Part shown: in pieces, positions 11,220-22,479 of the stretch
Layout of the letters: every line of letters starts with the position of its first letter
Position numbering within the stretch: position 1 is the first letter of the stretch
Assembly (NCBI GenBank): GCA_038380435.1
Contig: JAWZYU010000011.1
Location: forward strand, 75,389,501-75,453,500
Reading direction: 5' to 3'
Length of the DNA: 64,000 nucleotides
DNA from: Ryuthela nishihirai
Taxonomy: Eukaryota; Arthropoda; Arachnida; Araneae; Heptathelidae
Position numbers and translations under genes: made by a program
Notes under the pieces: model-generated
What the model was told of the DNA's origin: nothing
What the model saw: the letters and a program-made list of their open reading frames with translations, nothing else
The model's database searches: none

Positions 11220-12180
11220 TATAATGTATTTATCAACAAAAAAATTCTCGATAATCAGATGCAAAAGTGTGCAATCGTACCCCTGCCCCTTTTCATTAGA
11301 CGTATCTGGATACACCACTGTCATAAAATATAAAGCATTCAAAATAAATTTAAGTTCAAATAATGTAAGACAGGAAGATTGATATTGAGTGATTGATAAT
11401 AGTTGCAATGGAAGATTTCCTTTGCTCTTGCAGCTAAGCGAAGCAGTCGTTTCAAACAAAGCAAATTGAGGAGAGTTGTGTTATTTTCAAGCAGCATCTA
11501 AAGATTTATTAATAATTCAAAGTAACAAAGATCATTCACTAGCTCAATAGGACTAAAGGTAGGGTCAAGAATGAATAATGAATACGGATAACGAACGAGA
11601 ACTTGCATCTGCAGATAAGATGTTATTTTTGCTGGTGCGAGCTTTTATGAAAATAAAAAATTTCTCTCTCTGTTATGAAGATTTAAAGCTTTAGTTTACA
11701 ACAATGGAAAATGCAGCATAAACTTACAAGCAAAATAATATTTTCTGCAATCATAATAAATATCAATTGCAGCAAGAATTGCAAAGAACGTAAATCTATG
11801 TTTTTTTTAATTGTTTAAAGATCACGAAACTTGCTTCATGTTTACTTCTTCGAAATTCATTCGATGTTACAAACCGATTCAGATCCCATAAACGTTTTAA
11901 GATTTTTTTTGGGGAGAATTTTTTTATATCTTAATGTACTTAAATAGTAGATTCAATATTATTAATTTCCTATGTAGATGTATTAACAATTCTTAATATC
12001 TACCTAAATTTCAAATTTCGATAACGATGAAAGACTCTGAAACTTGATTCCAGAGTTATTGTTTTCTTAACCAGATTTTCAAATCTGAACTGCGGGAAAT
12101 TTTATTCTGCCACTTTGTATTATTATATTATTAAATGTATTAAGAGTAAGTATAGGACACTTCAAATAAGTTTAAATACA
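11220..12180. other. No gene seen
   Basis: AT-rich. The 107-codon minus-strand ORF at 11136-11459 overlaps the Tc1 terminal repeat and has no family similarity that I recognise. Confidence 0.5.
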
Positions 12181-12184
12181 GTGT

Positions 12185-12815
12185 AAAGTTTCCGAGATTC
12201 CTAAAGACCAGACGACCTTCTTCCAATCACTCAAGGTCCAGTTTTGATGTTCGCGTGCCCATTGTAGGCGCTTTCCAAGGTGATCTGAGGTTAGCATGGG
12301 CACTCAGAGCGGCCTACGGCTACGCAATCCCATTTTCAGTAGGGTTCGATGTACTGTGTGTTGTGACACATTACTCCCGTCACCAGCATTCAAATTATGG
12401 GCGAGTTGTGCCACAGTATCCCTTCTGTTAGCTCGTACCATACGGGATAGCCTTCGCTGACCTCTAACATCGATGAGTCATGGACAGCCACGCCTTGCCG
12501 ACGTTTCGTGGTTTTTCCCTCTTCGGACCACTTTTCGAAGGTACTAACCGTGGCTACCGTGAGCATTCCACAAGCCTTGCCGTCTCGGAAATGATCTGAC
12601 CCAGTCATCTGTCCATTACAATTTGGCCTTTGTCAAACTCACTTATGTCCGCTGCCTTTCCCATCTGAACAACAAGAATAACACTGATTAACAGAGCTAA
12701 GTATCACGTGTTATTTATACAGTTTCATGACCTTCACACGCGCCATCGTTTACCTGCAATGGCTCCGATTTGCATTGAGACGCGCTGGTCATATTGTTTT
12801 GGCTCTTCGGTGTAT
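12185..12815 (-). pseudogene. Tc1-like element, N-terminal half copy
   Basis: Close relative of the element at 9997-11216. The right terminal repeat ends GTTTTGGCTCTTCGGTGTA at about 12815, and the same MGKAADISEFDKGQIV start lies near 12665. The helix-turn-helix region and the first part of the catalytic region follow, with several stops. It breaks off near 12190 after the equivalent of KLDLE; the second and third catalytic residues are absent, as is the left terminal repeat. The two copies are both on the minus strand about 1 kb apart. Confidence 0.9.
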
Positions 12816-12819
12816 GTAT

Positions 12820-13160
12820 ATAGTACATTAGTGGACAGAGTATAACGCTATTAAATTTTAAAAAAAATATATCTTAAAGGAACTTGACAAAACATATATT
12901 TAAAGATAACGGAACCAGTACTTTATTTATTTTTGCAAAAAAAGCAAAATGAAACAAGATAATGCTATTTTTTACAATAACAACTGGAATGTTGTACTTA
13001 TTACGGTATTTCTTGACGTGAGATTGCGAAAACGTTGTTCGCCACAAAAGTCAGAAGCTTCCCTTGACAGTATTTTAATATTCAATGCTACCAACACCTT
13101 AATGTGACGTAACAGTGATGCCAACTTCGTTTGCATAGATATTACTGGATGTACTCCTGA
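12820..13160. other. No gene seen
   Basis: AT-rich, nothing recognised. Confidence 0.5.
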
Positions 13161-13164
13161 TCAC

Positions 13165-13288
13165 TTCGGTTGGAGTCGCAACTGTTCCTGCGTTCAGATC
13201 TCTATCTCCGCGAAACCTCCACTGCTCTACTCGGCGAGAAAGGGGACACCTATGGGCTTGGAAAGGCCACCGTCCGTTGGATGGGATA
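13165..13288 (+). repeat. SINE family C, diverged fragment
   Basis: TATCTCCGC..., AAAGGGGACACC.ATGGGCTT and GGAAAGG...CGTCCGT.GGATGGGA match, in the same order, the middle of the SINE C copies at 16413, 21630 and 49684 (which lie in the opposite orientation). The fragment stops exactly at TTAA, where the piggyBac element begins; intact SINE C copies continue GTTAAGCC at this point. Confidence 0.6.
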
Positions 13289-13606
13289 TTAACCTTTAAC
13301 TACTCGCGCTGGTGTCAAAATTACACCAACAATACAAAATCTGTTGCAACTTGTTTTTACACGTTTCCCCACTCTAGCCGCTCTATGTATCCTTCCTTTA
13401 ACATGTTGCCAAGAGATGCCTATCGGTTTCAATTCAAGTGCTCATCAGGCAGCTACGTCATAACGCCTTTCCTCTGTGGTGTATAAAATACACCAACGCG
13501 AGCAATTATGTAAGTTCATATAGAATGTTTTATTTTTTAACTGTTGTATCAAATGACTACAACTTTTGACTATTTTTTGTTTTAAATATTCTGTCTATCG
13601 AGTTTT

Positions 13607-15500
13607 ATGAAATTCAATTTCACATATTACAGGGATCGTGTGAAAAATCGAAACCTAAACAGACTAACTGAAGCAGAGTTAGAAGTTATTGCTCAGGTTA
13701 TATGCAATACGGATTCCGAAGAAGAGTTACCAGTGGAATCAGATATTTCAGATGAGGAAGTTATTGAAGAAATTGACCACGATACTAATTCGGAAGAAGA
13801 AGTAAGCGATACAGATGATTTAGCAAAAAGGTCAACTGAAAGTGATGGAAAATTTGTGGGTAAAGATAAGCAAACCATTTGGAATAAAAGCCAGCTTGTA
13901 AGTAAGTGCAATAAAACATCTTCAAAACACATAAATAAACACAATTCGAGGGGCAAACCGTAATGCACTAAATATTTCTAATGAGCTTAACTCATTTATG
14001 AATTTTTTCAATGACGAAATGATTGAGCACATTGTTCAATGTACAAACTTGCAAATTGCAAACGTTAGGCCAAATTATGCTCGAGAAAAAGACGCAAAAG
14101 ACACTACAAAAGCAGAATTGTTAGCATTTATTGGTTTGCTGTTTTTATCAGGATGTAAAAAAACAAAACCTTGCTCACTTCTTAGAACTGTGGACTAATG
14201 ATGCAGGGTCACAAATATACCGAGCCTTCATGAGTTATCAGAGATTTCTTTTTTTGCTAGCAGCAATAAGATTTGATGATAAAAGTACCAGGGACGAAAG
14301 AAAAGTCACCGAGAAGTTAGCAGCTAAATAGCTGCTAACTGATTCATAGTTGACAGTTTTGTAGACAATTGTAAAAAACATTATACGTTAGGCGAATATC
14401 TGACGATTGATGAAATGTTGATAGCATTTAGAGGACGTTGCAGTTTTGCCCAGTATATCCCTAATAAACCTGCGAAATATGGTTGAAGGTGTTTGTGCTT
14501 TGTGATGCTAAAATCTTTTACGTTAGTAACTTGGAAGTGTATTGTGGTAAACAACCAGAAGGAAAATACAATTTATCAAACACGCCTACAGAGATAGTAC
14601 ATCGCTTACTTGAAAATGTAAAAGGAAGTAACGGAAATTTGACGTGTGATAATTGGTATTCCAGTTATCCCTTGGCGAAAGAACTCTTACAGCACAAGAT
14701 ACAATGATAGGAACACTGAAAAAGAACAAGCGGGAACTGCCAATGGAATTTATGCTCGATAAGAAAAGACAGGTAGGATCATCTCTTTTCGGTTTTCAAA
14801 AAGATACGACTATAGTCTCATACGTTCCTAAGAAAAACAAATCTGTCATTTTGATATCGACAATGCACGATGACTCTGCCATAAATCAAGATACTAATAA
14901 ACTGGAAATTATAATGGATTATAATGCTACAAAAGGAGGTGTGGATACAGTAGGTAAAATGTGTAATACGTACTCTGTAAACCGAAGAACTAGAAGATGG
15001 CCTTTGGTAATATTTTTTCAATTGGTGAATATGGCAGGTATCAATAGCCAGATTTTGTATAACGCAACAAATACTATATCTGCACAAAAACATAGACGAT
15101 AGTTCTAAAAAATTAAGCGTTGGCTTCCCATGGCCGAGTGGTTAGCACGCTTGGCTTCTGATCTAAGGGACCTGGGTTCGAGCCCCGGGTAAGGCATGGA
15201 TATATGTGTTGTTTTTCTACTGAGGTCTTGCCATCCTCTCAGATCTTCTACTTTGCCTTATAAACTGACAGGCTCCTGTCAGACCTCTGTGGCAAGCAGC
15301 TGCTTGAGGGGGTATTTATTTATTTTTTTTTGATGAAACCACATCTCACTGAACGTGCAGCAGTACAATCTTTGCCCACTGGCATAAAACTATTCTTATC
15401 GAAATATAAAAGAAACCAAGAAGACACAGACGGGGAACCACCTCAAAAAATTCGAGCTAGGTGTTTTTTATGCGGAAAAATTTTGAAGCTTGATCATTTT
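13607..15500 (+). pseudogene. piggyBac-type transposase, broken
   Basis: The N-terminal 118 codons (13607-13963) are acidic (runs of Glu/Asp such as SDISDEEVIEEIDHD), as usual for this family. After a frame break, 13998-14330 encodes the start of the DDE domain (NVRPNYAREKDAKDTTKAEL, LLAFIGLLFLSGCKKT). A further segment near 14390-14460 reads GEYLTIDEMLIAFRGRC, holding the first Asp of the triad. Then KVFVLCDAKIFYVSN and LTCDNWYSSYPLA (second Asp, family DNxFTS), then GGVDTVGKMCNTYSVNRRTRRWP (third Asp). The C-terminal Cys-rich part (ARCFLCGKK) resumes near 15440 after a SINE. At least four frame breaks and a SINE insertion, so inactive. Confidence 0.93.
15123..15341 (+). repeat. SINE family A, copy 3 (inside piggyBac)
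   Basis: Plus-strand copy with head ATGGCCGAGTGGTTAGCACG, B box GGTTCGAGCCCCGG, body and a T-rich tail. It separates the main DDE domain of the piggyBac transposase from its C-terminal Cys-rich segment, so it inserted later. No clear target duplication was found. Confidence 0.9.
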
Positions 15501-15504
15501 TCAC

Positions 15505-16403
15505 GTTAAGGTTTTGTAAGACAGCATTTCCAAGCCAATGCATTTTGTGGGGACATCTCTCGTGAGGGACAAATACAGGAAATGTGAAAGTATCTCGGAA
15601 AATCATCCGGGAAGTTTGTGAAGCAATCCGTTTCAAGTCTTTGATGTTTAAAGTTTGTTTCAATGTGGAAATGGTGAAAATGTTTTACTTTGCTTAGGAC
15701 ACCTTTATAATTCCCGCAGAGATTTGTACCAGTGTTTGGAGTATAAGGATTATATGCCAAAGAATATTAACATGTTTTTGAATAATGGGAATAGGTTTTA
15801 TTTTATGTAAAATGTGAACGGTTGATTTAGTGGTATATGTTTTTAGAGAAAACAATTGCAATTGCAATTTGAAGAAATTCGTTCAAGATACATGGTAGGT
15901 GAATATACCTTATTTTTCACAGGACAGAGAACTACCCTGAAGAAAGTAAAAATATTTTCGCCAATTGAATAAACCTTAATCACCGAGGCCTTAAATTAGT
16001 TGTTTTACACTATATTATTTCAAATAAATCAGAAAATATATCAGCGTACTCAAGGAATAATTATGTTCAACTCCCTATGAGAACTGAGAGCTGATATTAT
16101 TTAAAATATGATGTCATAATTATCATCGTTTCACAAGATAACGAATCCAGGACCTATACTCAATAGCATACTATCAACCATTTCGTTAACATAAAAATCA
16201 AACATCCAACAGCTACCATTTCTCGATGTAAATTATTCATTGATATCCTATCTTGAAACGAGTGCACCGAAAATCCGAAAATTTAGTAATCTACCTAACT
16301 CCTTTTTCGTTATATCCTTTAACTCCGCATACCCATGACAAGCAAAGCAGGCTACTTTCCTACTATTCCATCGTGCATATAAGTTTTCTTCCAGTTTACA
16401 ATT
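15505..16403. other. No gene seen
   Basis: AT-rich; may include the lost right end of the piggyBac element. No motif recognised. Confidence 0.5.
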
Positions 16404-16412
16404 CTTGAAACA

Positions 16413-16792
16413 GGGTTGGGTTGTTTTACTTCTGAGCGGCACTTTTTTGCACACCATGGGCTAAATGGCCAGGTCACATGGACCCCGAAGGCTCAGAGAA
16501 GGTTGGGGGAGGGGACCCACTGGAACAGCTGTTGGGAGACAGATGGTAGCCCCCCGTCAAGGCCATCCAGCGTGTTCTTTAACGTGCACAGGCTATGGCT
16601 CTCCCTCACACGGGGCCACGGCTTAACGTCCCATCCGACGGACGGCGCCCTTTCCAAGCCCATCGGTGTCCCCTACTGACCGTGGGCAGGGCGGGGAATT
16701 TTGCGGAGATAAATCTCAACGCTGACCCAGCTGGGACTCGAACCTGGGAACTGCAGATTACGAGCCTGGCGCTCTACCGACTGAGCCACCCC
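16413..16792 (-). repeat. SINE family C, copy 1 (tRNA-derived)
   Basis: The tRNA-like head is at the right end on the minus strand: GGTGGCTCAGTCGGTAGAGC (A box) and GGTTCGAGTCCCAG (B box), resembling tRNA-Met with an altered anticodon loop. A ~300 bp body containing CCGTCCGTCGGATGGGACGT follows, ending in AACCCAACCC-type sequence at the left. A perfect 9-bp target duplication CTTGAAACA flanks it (16404-16412, 16793-16801). Confidence 0.93.
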
Positions 16793-16804
16793 CTTGAAAC
16801 ATGA

Positions 16805-17395
16805 ACTAGAGAGAGAAATAAGAAACATACAACAACAGATTCATCAGAAAGGTCTAGAATAATTTCGCAATTTAACCACAAACATGTTCTCAACCTACAG
16901 CTGTACGAAAGATTCTGAATAAATTATTCTGTATAAGATTCTGATTATTAATATATCCCCCATGAATACGGTGGCATAAGAAACGTTATAACACAGTTCA
17001 ACTGTGCAGTACCTTATGCTGCCTGTAGTACAGTACTACCCAATATTATGAATGACAGAAATAGAATCAATCCATCATGGATGGCGGTATACTCTGTCTT
17101 AATAATCACACTCTCATGCAATGAAATAGCAAATTCCAATATTGCCTTCAGTGAAAGGATGGGTAAGAGCCACTGGTAGTTGAACGAACAACTGAGGATT
17201 GGATAAAATCATCAGCAATGCATTGAAATTGTAAACAAAGTAATCGGAGCAGGATATTTACCATACTTCGACTTCTGAAATGTGATTTTAATAGTTTTCT
17301 GCCCAACAACAGAAGCTTGTTTCATTTTGCTTCCAACCTTTACTCAAAGTTTAACATAGTTCCAGGTTTCTATTGAAATGATATATAAAATTGCT
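16805..17395. other. No gene seen
   Basis: No coding similarity and no repeat that I recognise. Confidence 0.5.
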
Positions 17396-17399
17396 TCTA

Positions 17400-17545
17400 A
17401 CAAAGTTTGTAAATCTGGAAAGGAATCTGCAAAATATTATTCATGTGCTTCAAGGGTCCCTTTTTTGAGTTTCGACTTGAAATTGGCCACAGCAACTTGA
17501 ACGACAACCAAAGACACTCTGCCAAATCACTATTTCTTATTTAAT
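17400..17545 (-). repeat. Helitron-like repeat, short fragment
   Basis: On the minus strand, CCAATTTCAAGTCGAAACTC and AATATTTTGCAGATTCC align with the corresponding part of the copies at 54320-55230 and 28020-28623 (CAAATTTCAGGTCGAAAGTT, AATATTTACCGTGCTATTCC). Only about 145 bp survive. Confidence 0.5.
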
Positions 17546-17646
17546 TATTGTTGCCACATGGACAGAGAAAGATATCCTTTATTGTTATAGATTATTTATA
17601 TAGAAATTATGTTTGAAGATTTATCTTTAATCATTTCGGTCTAAAT

Positions 17647-17853
17647 CATAGATTCCCAACGGGGGCGATACCCCCCCCCCCCCAGTGGGGGCGCTGGAGC
17701 CTTCCATGCGGGCGGTAGCTGATCCAGAGGCAAATGGGGGGCGTTGAGGCAGTCAAGAGGGGCGGTCAAATAAATAAATTTAATGGAATTTTCTGTGACA
17801 ACCTTTTTATCTCTTCTATTCTGTGGTGTCTTCCAAAAGGTTGGGAATCACTG
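17647..17853. mobile_element. hAT-type MITE, G/C-rich family
   Basis: Ends CATAGATTCCCAAC and GTTGGGAATCACTG are inverted repeats. A perfect 8-bp target duplication GTCTAAAT flanks it (17639-17646 and 17854-17861). The left part has a C12 run and GGGGGCGCTGGAGCC-type sequence. No coding capacity. Confidence 0.88.
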
Positions 17854-17999
17854 GTCTAAATTGTTTAAACAAGTTGAAAATGTGGGAGGACAAAATGCAT
17901 TTGTTGAAAACTTTTAGAGTTTTCTAAAACAATTTTGTTAGTATGATGAAACGAATTTGAAAAAAAAATGCTTTTCTATCCTTTTTTTCCACAAAGATC

Positions 18000-18070
18000 A
18001 CGAAAATCTTCTCACAAAAGATCTTCCCACAAAGATCTTCTCACAAAAGATCTTCCCACATAGATCTTTT
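18000..18070. repeat. 29-bp tandem repeat
   Basis: About two and a half copies of a 29-bp unit built from AAAGATCTTCTCACA and AAAGATCTTCCCACA, which is itself a doubled 14-15 bp unit. Confidence 0.8.
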
Positions 18071-18124
18071 CAAATATGAGAATTTTCTATGATATGAATA
18101 TCACAGAAAATTCTCATATTTGAG
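18070..18124. repeat. Palindrome with ~26-bp arms
   Basis: Left arm TCAAATATGAGAATTTTCT continues to GATAT; the right arm ATATCACAGAAAATTCTCAT continues to TTTGA. One mismatch and a 2-4 base loop. Confidence 0.85.
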
Positions 18125-18488
18125 AAGAAATGGGCTGTACGAACAGAAAAATATTGTTTTGATAAATAGAAGAATTGAAAAGTAATAATAAAACAGAGTT
18201 AAATTTAACTTTTTTTTAAAACAGATTTGAGTTAGTTTCCGCTTTTTATGTGAGTACCACCCAAATCATGTTCTTTTCCTTACTCAACATTCTGCACCAA
18301 ATCGGTCGATTTCTTTAAAACTTCTTGAGTCTTCCGTCTTGTTTAAAACGGGAAAAGAGTTTTAATGTCATTTTTATTCTAATTGGTTTCAGCTTTACTG
18401 CTGCTCCTGAATTTAGATTTAGATCCATTACACACTCTGTTTTTTAAAGAAGGAAAATGTTTCGTATGTTTCAAAATAGACTAATCTA

Positions 18489-18556
18489 GGTTGATGACCA
18501 GAGATTCCTGTTGTTGGTGGATATGCACCAACAACAGGAATCTCTGGTCATCAACC
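18489..18556. repeat. Perfect palindrome with 31-bp arms
   Basis: GGTTGATGACCAGAGATTCC continuing to TTGGTG is exactly complementary to the sequence ending 18556, with a 6-base loop (18520-18525). No terminal repeat or target duplication suggests a transposon. Confidence 0.95.
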
Positions 18557-18559
18557 ATA

Positions 18560-19090
18560 CCAATCATATGTCGTGGAAAAAAACTGGCCCCAAAACATAC
18601 TTTCTGTCTTGCATTTTTTACTAATAGAATAACTATAAAGTGCTTCCAGTCTTTGTCTTCGATGTCTTTGTCAGAGTCCAGTCTTTGATGATTGCACTCT
18701 GTTCACTGCAATCATATTCTCTAAACCGAAATATTACTTCCAGGGGTGTAAATAGGTTTTCAAAACTAGGTAGACATTCCAGAATCAGTTGGAAAGATAC
18801 CAGGTAGTTGGCATGGCGACGTAAGTAATATATAAAAAATCTGTTTAAAAGCACAGGAATTTTGACTAAAAGTACTATAAAGGAGTGGACAAACATAGAG
18901 TGAACCTATTTATTGTCGTTAAGTATACGAGATAAAAAAAAACTCTGGAACTAGGGCAACCTCGTTCATCTGCATCCCCCCATTTTCCAGCACTGTTTGC
19001 ATGAATAAATAAATTCGAATCACATTTCATCAGAAACCAACCATGAGAAAGCCAGAAGCAAGCAATTTATTTCCAAGTAGAACAGATATA
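18560..19090. other. No gene seen
   Basis: The 87-codon minus-strand ORF at 18633-18896 shows no recognisable domain. Confidence 0.45.
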
Positions 19091-19107
19091 AAAAAGTTAA
19101 GGTCCTT

Positions 19108-19396
19108 CCAGGACCGAACTTTGACCTTCTGAGGTCCTAAGCTATGTCAAATTTAAGAGGCCCCAAAATTCGAAACATATATATTTATTATGATTGAAGG
19201 AAACATTAAAAACTAAACAGGAAACAGGAGTTGTGAAAACAACATTCTAGCGATGGTAAGTTAAGATGAAGAGTGTTTGCACAATAGATTAAATGCAAAA
19301 AAATTTCATAACAGTTGAAATGCATTTCTTTGAGGCTCCTCATATTGCGAGGCCCTAAGCTGTAGCTTAGTTAGCTTATGTGTAAGTCCGGCCTGG
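19108..19396. mobile_element. hAT-type MITE (CAGGCCGGACTT family)
   Basis: Left end CCAGGACCGAACTTTGA and right end, complemented, CCAGGCCGGACTTACAC. GAGGTCCTAAGCT and AGGCCCTAAGCTGTAGC are internal inverted repeats. The flanks share GGTCCTT (19101-19107 and 19397-19403), consistent with an 8-bp hAT duplication that lost one base. Confidence 0.75.
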
Positions 19397-19751
19397 GGTC
19401 CTTATCTCTCTAGGTAAAATTAACACCCTTCCCACACTAATCTACCTCTGTGTCGTCGTAAGGCATATTTTACTTACGATGCGATGTGGCTTAATAGAAA
19501 TAGAAGTTCAGCAATTTCGTATCCAAATTATATTTACTTCTATAGAATATGCGTCGCCAATCTTTGTGTTGTGTCACTCACAAACAACAACTTGTTCAAA
19601 GAATTATGTCGTGATTTTTGTTCGTCAATTTACAGAGATGTTGAAAAATTTAAAAAAAAAGTTATTTATGAATTTGAAACTGCTTTACATGCTGTTGACA
19701 AGGCTATTTATTATCTTGGATTCTTAATTAATAATATCTATATTAAACCGC

Positions 19752-19944
19752 AGCCCTCCAGTGGCCGAGTGGTTAGCGCGGTTGGCTACTGAGCAAATGC
19801 GACCTGGGTTCGAGCCCCGGTTAAGGTATGGATGTTTGTGTTGTTTTTCTGCTGAGGTTCTGCCATCCTAACAGACTTTCTACTATGGCATGTAAACTGA
19901 GATAGATTTCTGTGGCAAGCAGCTGCTTGAGGGTTTTTAAATTT
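19752..19944 (+). repeat. SINE family A, copy 4
   Basis: Head CAGTGGCCGAGTGGTTAGCG, B box GGTTCGAGCCCCGG and body ending GCAGCTGCTTGAGGG. A perfect 11-bp target duplication TATTAAACCGC flanks it (19741-19751 and 19945-19955), showing retroposition through a LINE-type mechanism. Confidence 0.95.
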
Positions 19945-19959
19945 TATTAAACCGCTACA

Positions 19960-21295
19960 AGACTTAAATATTCTAATATTTTAATCACATTATTTAAAAC
20001 TTTACTTTTACTTTAATTTGTCTGTCATTTAAATTTTTACTTATCATTTGAATGTTGCGTGCGATGCCAGCGATAACTCATACATTAGTCAAAGGGGCAA
20101 TATTTTGCAAACAGGTTTCTTTTTTAAACAACATTCTCTCTTTTCGGCGACTGTTTCCTGAAGGTGTTTCTCTTGTGACCACTTTAGTGACGCCATCTTG
20201 TTTCCTGTTCTTAGTCATCATCATGTAGCTCATTAACTCTGTTCGCTCGAGCGTTCAACTGGCAAGCCGAGTCAAGGCAAAATCCACTCGCCATTAACCA
20301 GGTTAATGAAGGGACAAATCCTGAGCTGCTGATATTTAAAATATAATTTTAATTAAATTCTTTACAAGAAGGTAATTTGAAATGAGCTCTCATTACTTCA
20401 GATTTCTCTTCGACGAACAGCTCTTAAAGAACAACGGTACCGCATGACTCTTATTAAATGCAATCATCGTGTGGTTCTCCTCCGAAATGAAGAACAAAAA
20501 AGTGTTTTCAATTAAAAAATTAGACGCTGCTTCCAAGTTAGAAATTGCTTTCCCTTCTGAAATATATCTATGCCATAAATTATCCGTTGTCTGAGCAAGA
20601 TTAGATTTTCATTCCTCTTGTTGAAAGTTATTTCTAAAAGCTAAAAATTGTCGGATGTTTCAGGAAAGGCAAATTTCTAATTATAACTTTCAGACACCTT
20701 AAAAGAAATGTATATTTTTTTGCAAGGGACCTGCAAATGTAGAATTGTGGTTCACTTTTCAAAATGCATTTTGCCTTTTCACTCATTCGAAAGAAAAAAT
20801 AATAATTTTAATGAACCACTAGAAAAAATTATAGCTTTTAAATCTTTCAGTGTGAAATAAAGTGTTGAGAATGATTCGTTGCTTCATCATCATTATCGTC
20901 TGTTCCATAAAAAAGAAAACACTCCGCATGTTTATTTTTTTTTCTCGCGATTTTGATTCGTTTGTATTTCTCTGATAATATTTTGAACAGAGAGAATGAG
21001 AAATTTCTGTAGATATTTGCAAACGTCTGAAATGAAGGTATCAATAGTTGTTAGCAAGCGTACAGTTCAAAACATTAAATAGCGCAACTACAAATTCTAA
21101 TGCGAAAGATAAATAAAAATATTCTTTAAAAGTCCGTTAGCGAAATGCGAAAAAAACCCATTAACAGTTTATTATTGTAGAAGATAGAAAGCATATTTCA
21201 TTTGTAGCAATACAATGCCCAAATTTATTTGACTATTCAATTGGCTGATTTCGGTTTTGTAAAAACCAATTACAAATATTTTAACATATTGCTGA
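19960..21295. other. No gene seen
   Basis: AT-rich. Minus-strand ORFs at 20819-21044 are low complexity and unsupported. Confidence 0.5.
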
Positions 21296-21299
21296 TAAA

Positions 21300-22140
21300 A
21301 TTGAAGATATTTTTCCGACGAATTTATTCATATATGAAGGAAGATATCACTCTGAATTTAACGTCGATCAATTTTAGTGGAAAAATTGTGTAAACCGGGT
21401 GAGATACGAACCCACAACCTTCTGATAGCATGCCAGGGTTAGGTTGTTATATCTCTGAGCAGCACTTTTTTTGCACTCCATGGGCTAAATGTCCAGGTCA
21501 CAAGGTCACAAGGATCTCGAAGGCTCAGAGAATGTTGAGGAGGAAACCCACTGGAACAGCTGTTGGGAGACAGATGGTAGCCTCCCGTTAAGGCCATCCA
21601 GCGTGTTCCTTAAAGTGCACAGGGTATGGCTTGGGTTGGGTTGTTTTACCTCTGAGCGGCACTTTTTTGCACACCATGGGTTAAATGGCCAGGTCACATG
21701 GACCCCGAAGGCTCAGAGAAGGTTGGGGGAGGGGACCCACTGGAACAGCTGTTGGGAGACAGATGGTAGCCTCCCGTCAAGGCCATCCAGCGTGTTCTTT
21801 AACGTGCACAGGGTATGGCTCTCCCATACACGGAGCCGCGGTTTAACGTCCCATCCGACGGACGGCGGCTTTTCCAAGCCCATCGGTGTCCCCTACTGAC
21901 CGTGGGCAGGGCGGGGAACTTTGCGGAGAAAAATCTCAACTCTGACCCAGCTGGGGCTCGAAACTGGGAACTGCAGAATACGATCCTGGCGCGCTACCGA
22001 CTGAGCCACCAACCAACATGCCAGATGATATGAACCCGCCTCAAGATAATTTTTCCTCTAAAATTGATCGACGTTAAATTCAGAATGATATCTCCGTTAA
22101 TATATGAATAAATTCGTCGAAAAAAATAACTTCAACTTAA
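21300..22140. repeat. Family B tRNA-like inverted repeat, split by SINE C
   Basis: The left arm 21300-21436 and right arm 22017-22140 are complementary. CGACGAATTTATTCATATAT pairs with ATATATGAATAAATTCGTCG; GATATCACTCTGAATTTAAC pairs with GTTAAATTCAGAATGATATC; and the tRNA-like ends (CCGGGTGAGATACGAACCC and its degraded complement) meet at the centre. Two family B units thus lie head to head, with the dimeric SINE C inserted at the centre. A similar head-to-head pair lies at 27440-27665. Confidence 0.75.
21437..22016 (-). repeat. SINE family C, copy 2 (partial dimer)
   Basis: A complete minus-strand SINE C (21630-22016) is followed at its tail side by a second, tail-only unit (21437-21629) that repeats about 195 bp in the same orientation. 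One 8-bp target duplication CATGCCAG (21429-21436, 22017-22024) encloses the pair, so they inserted as a unit or the duplication arose afterwards. Confidence 0.9.
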
Positions 22141-22295
22141 TCAATTGTATACTCAGAATATACTTGCCATCTTCATGACATACTTGTCATTGTTTCTTGA
22201 GGCTGAGAGCAGCTGGGACAAATACCTTCATGAGACACGGAGAATTGTGTACTGTTGGTAGAAAGTTGATAGCATCGATTAGAGATATTGATCGG

Positions 22296-22430
22296 TGGCC
22301 GGTAGCTCAGTGGTCAGAGCATGTGATATGCTATTAGGAGGTCGTGGGTTCGTATTCCACCCGGCTTAAGACAATTTTTCCTCTGGAATTGATCGACGTT
22401 AAATTCAGAGTGATATCTTCCTTAATATTG
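22296..22430 (+). repeat. SINE family B, plus-strand unit
   Basis: The tRNA-like head has A box GGTAGCTCAGTGGTCAGAGC and B box GGGTTCGTATTCC, closing with CCACCCGGC. The family body AATTGATCGACGTTAAATTC follows. The anticodon arm is irregular and the acceptor stem is not convincingly paired, so it is a retroposon relic. Confidence 0.75.
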
Positions 22431-22479
22431 CTGATAGTGTTTTGTGTTCTTCAGTATTACATGAACCAGTTTTTCACAA

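Larger units (their letters stand above)
13293..15500 (+). mobile_element. piggyBac-type DNA transposon, right end not found
   Basis: The left boundary is TTAA (13289-13292) followed by CCTTTAACTACTCGCGCTGG. A partial complement, ACACCAACGCGAGCA, lies at 13490-13504 as a sub-terminal inverted repeat. TTAA targets and a CCYTTT-like end are typical of piggyBac. A transposase gene follows at 13607. No matching right end with TTAA was found after the gene, so the right limit given here is that of the coding relic. Confidence 0.75.

Noticed and set aside
21489..21899. 136-codon ORF repeated in several places (MGCFTSERHFFAHH-like products)
   Set aside because: It is the non-coding strand of SINE C read through; the same peptide appears at every SINE C copy (16416, 49650).
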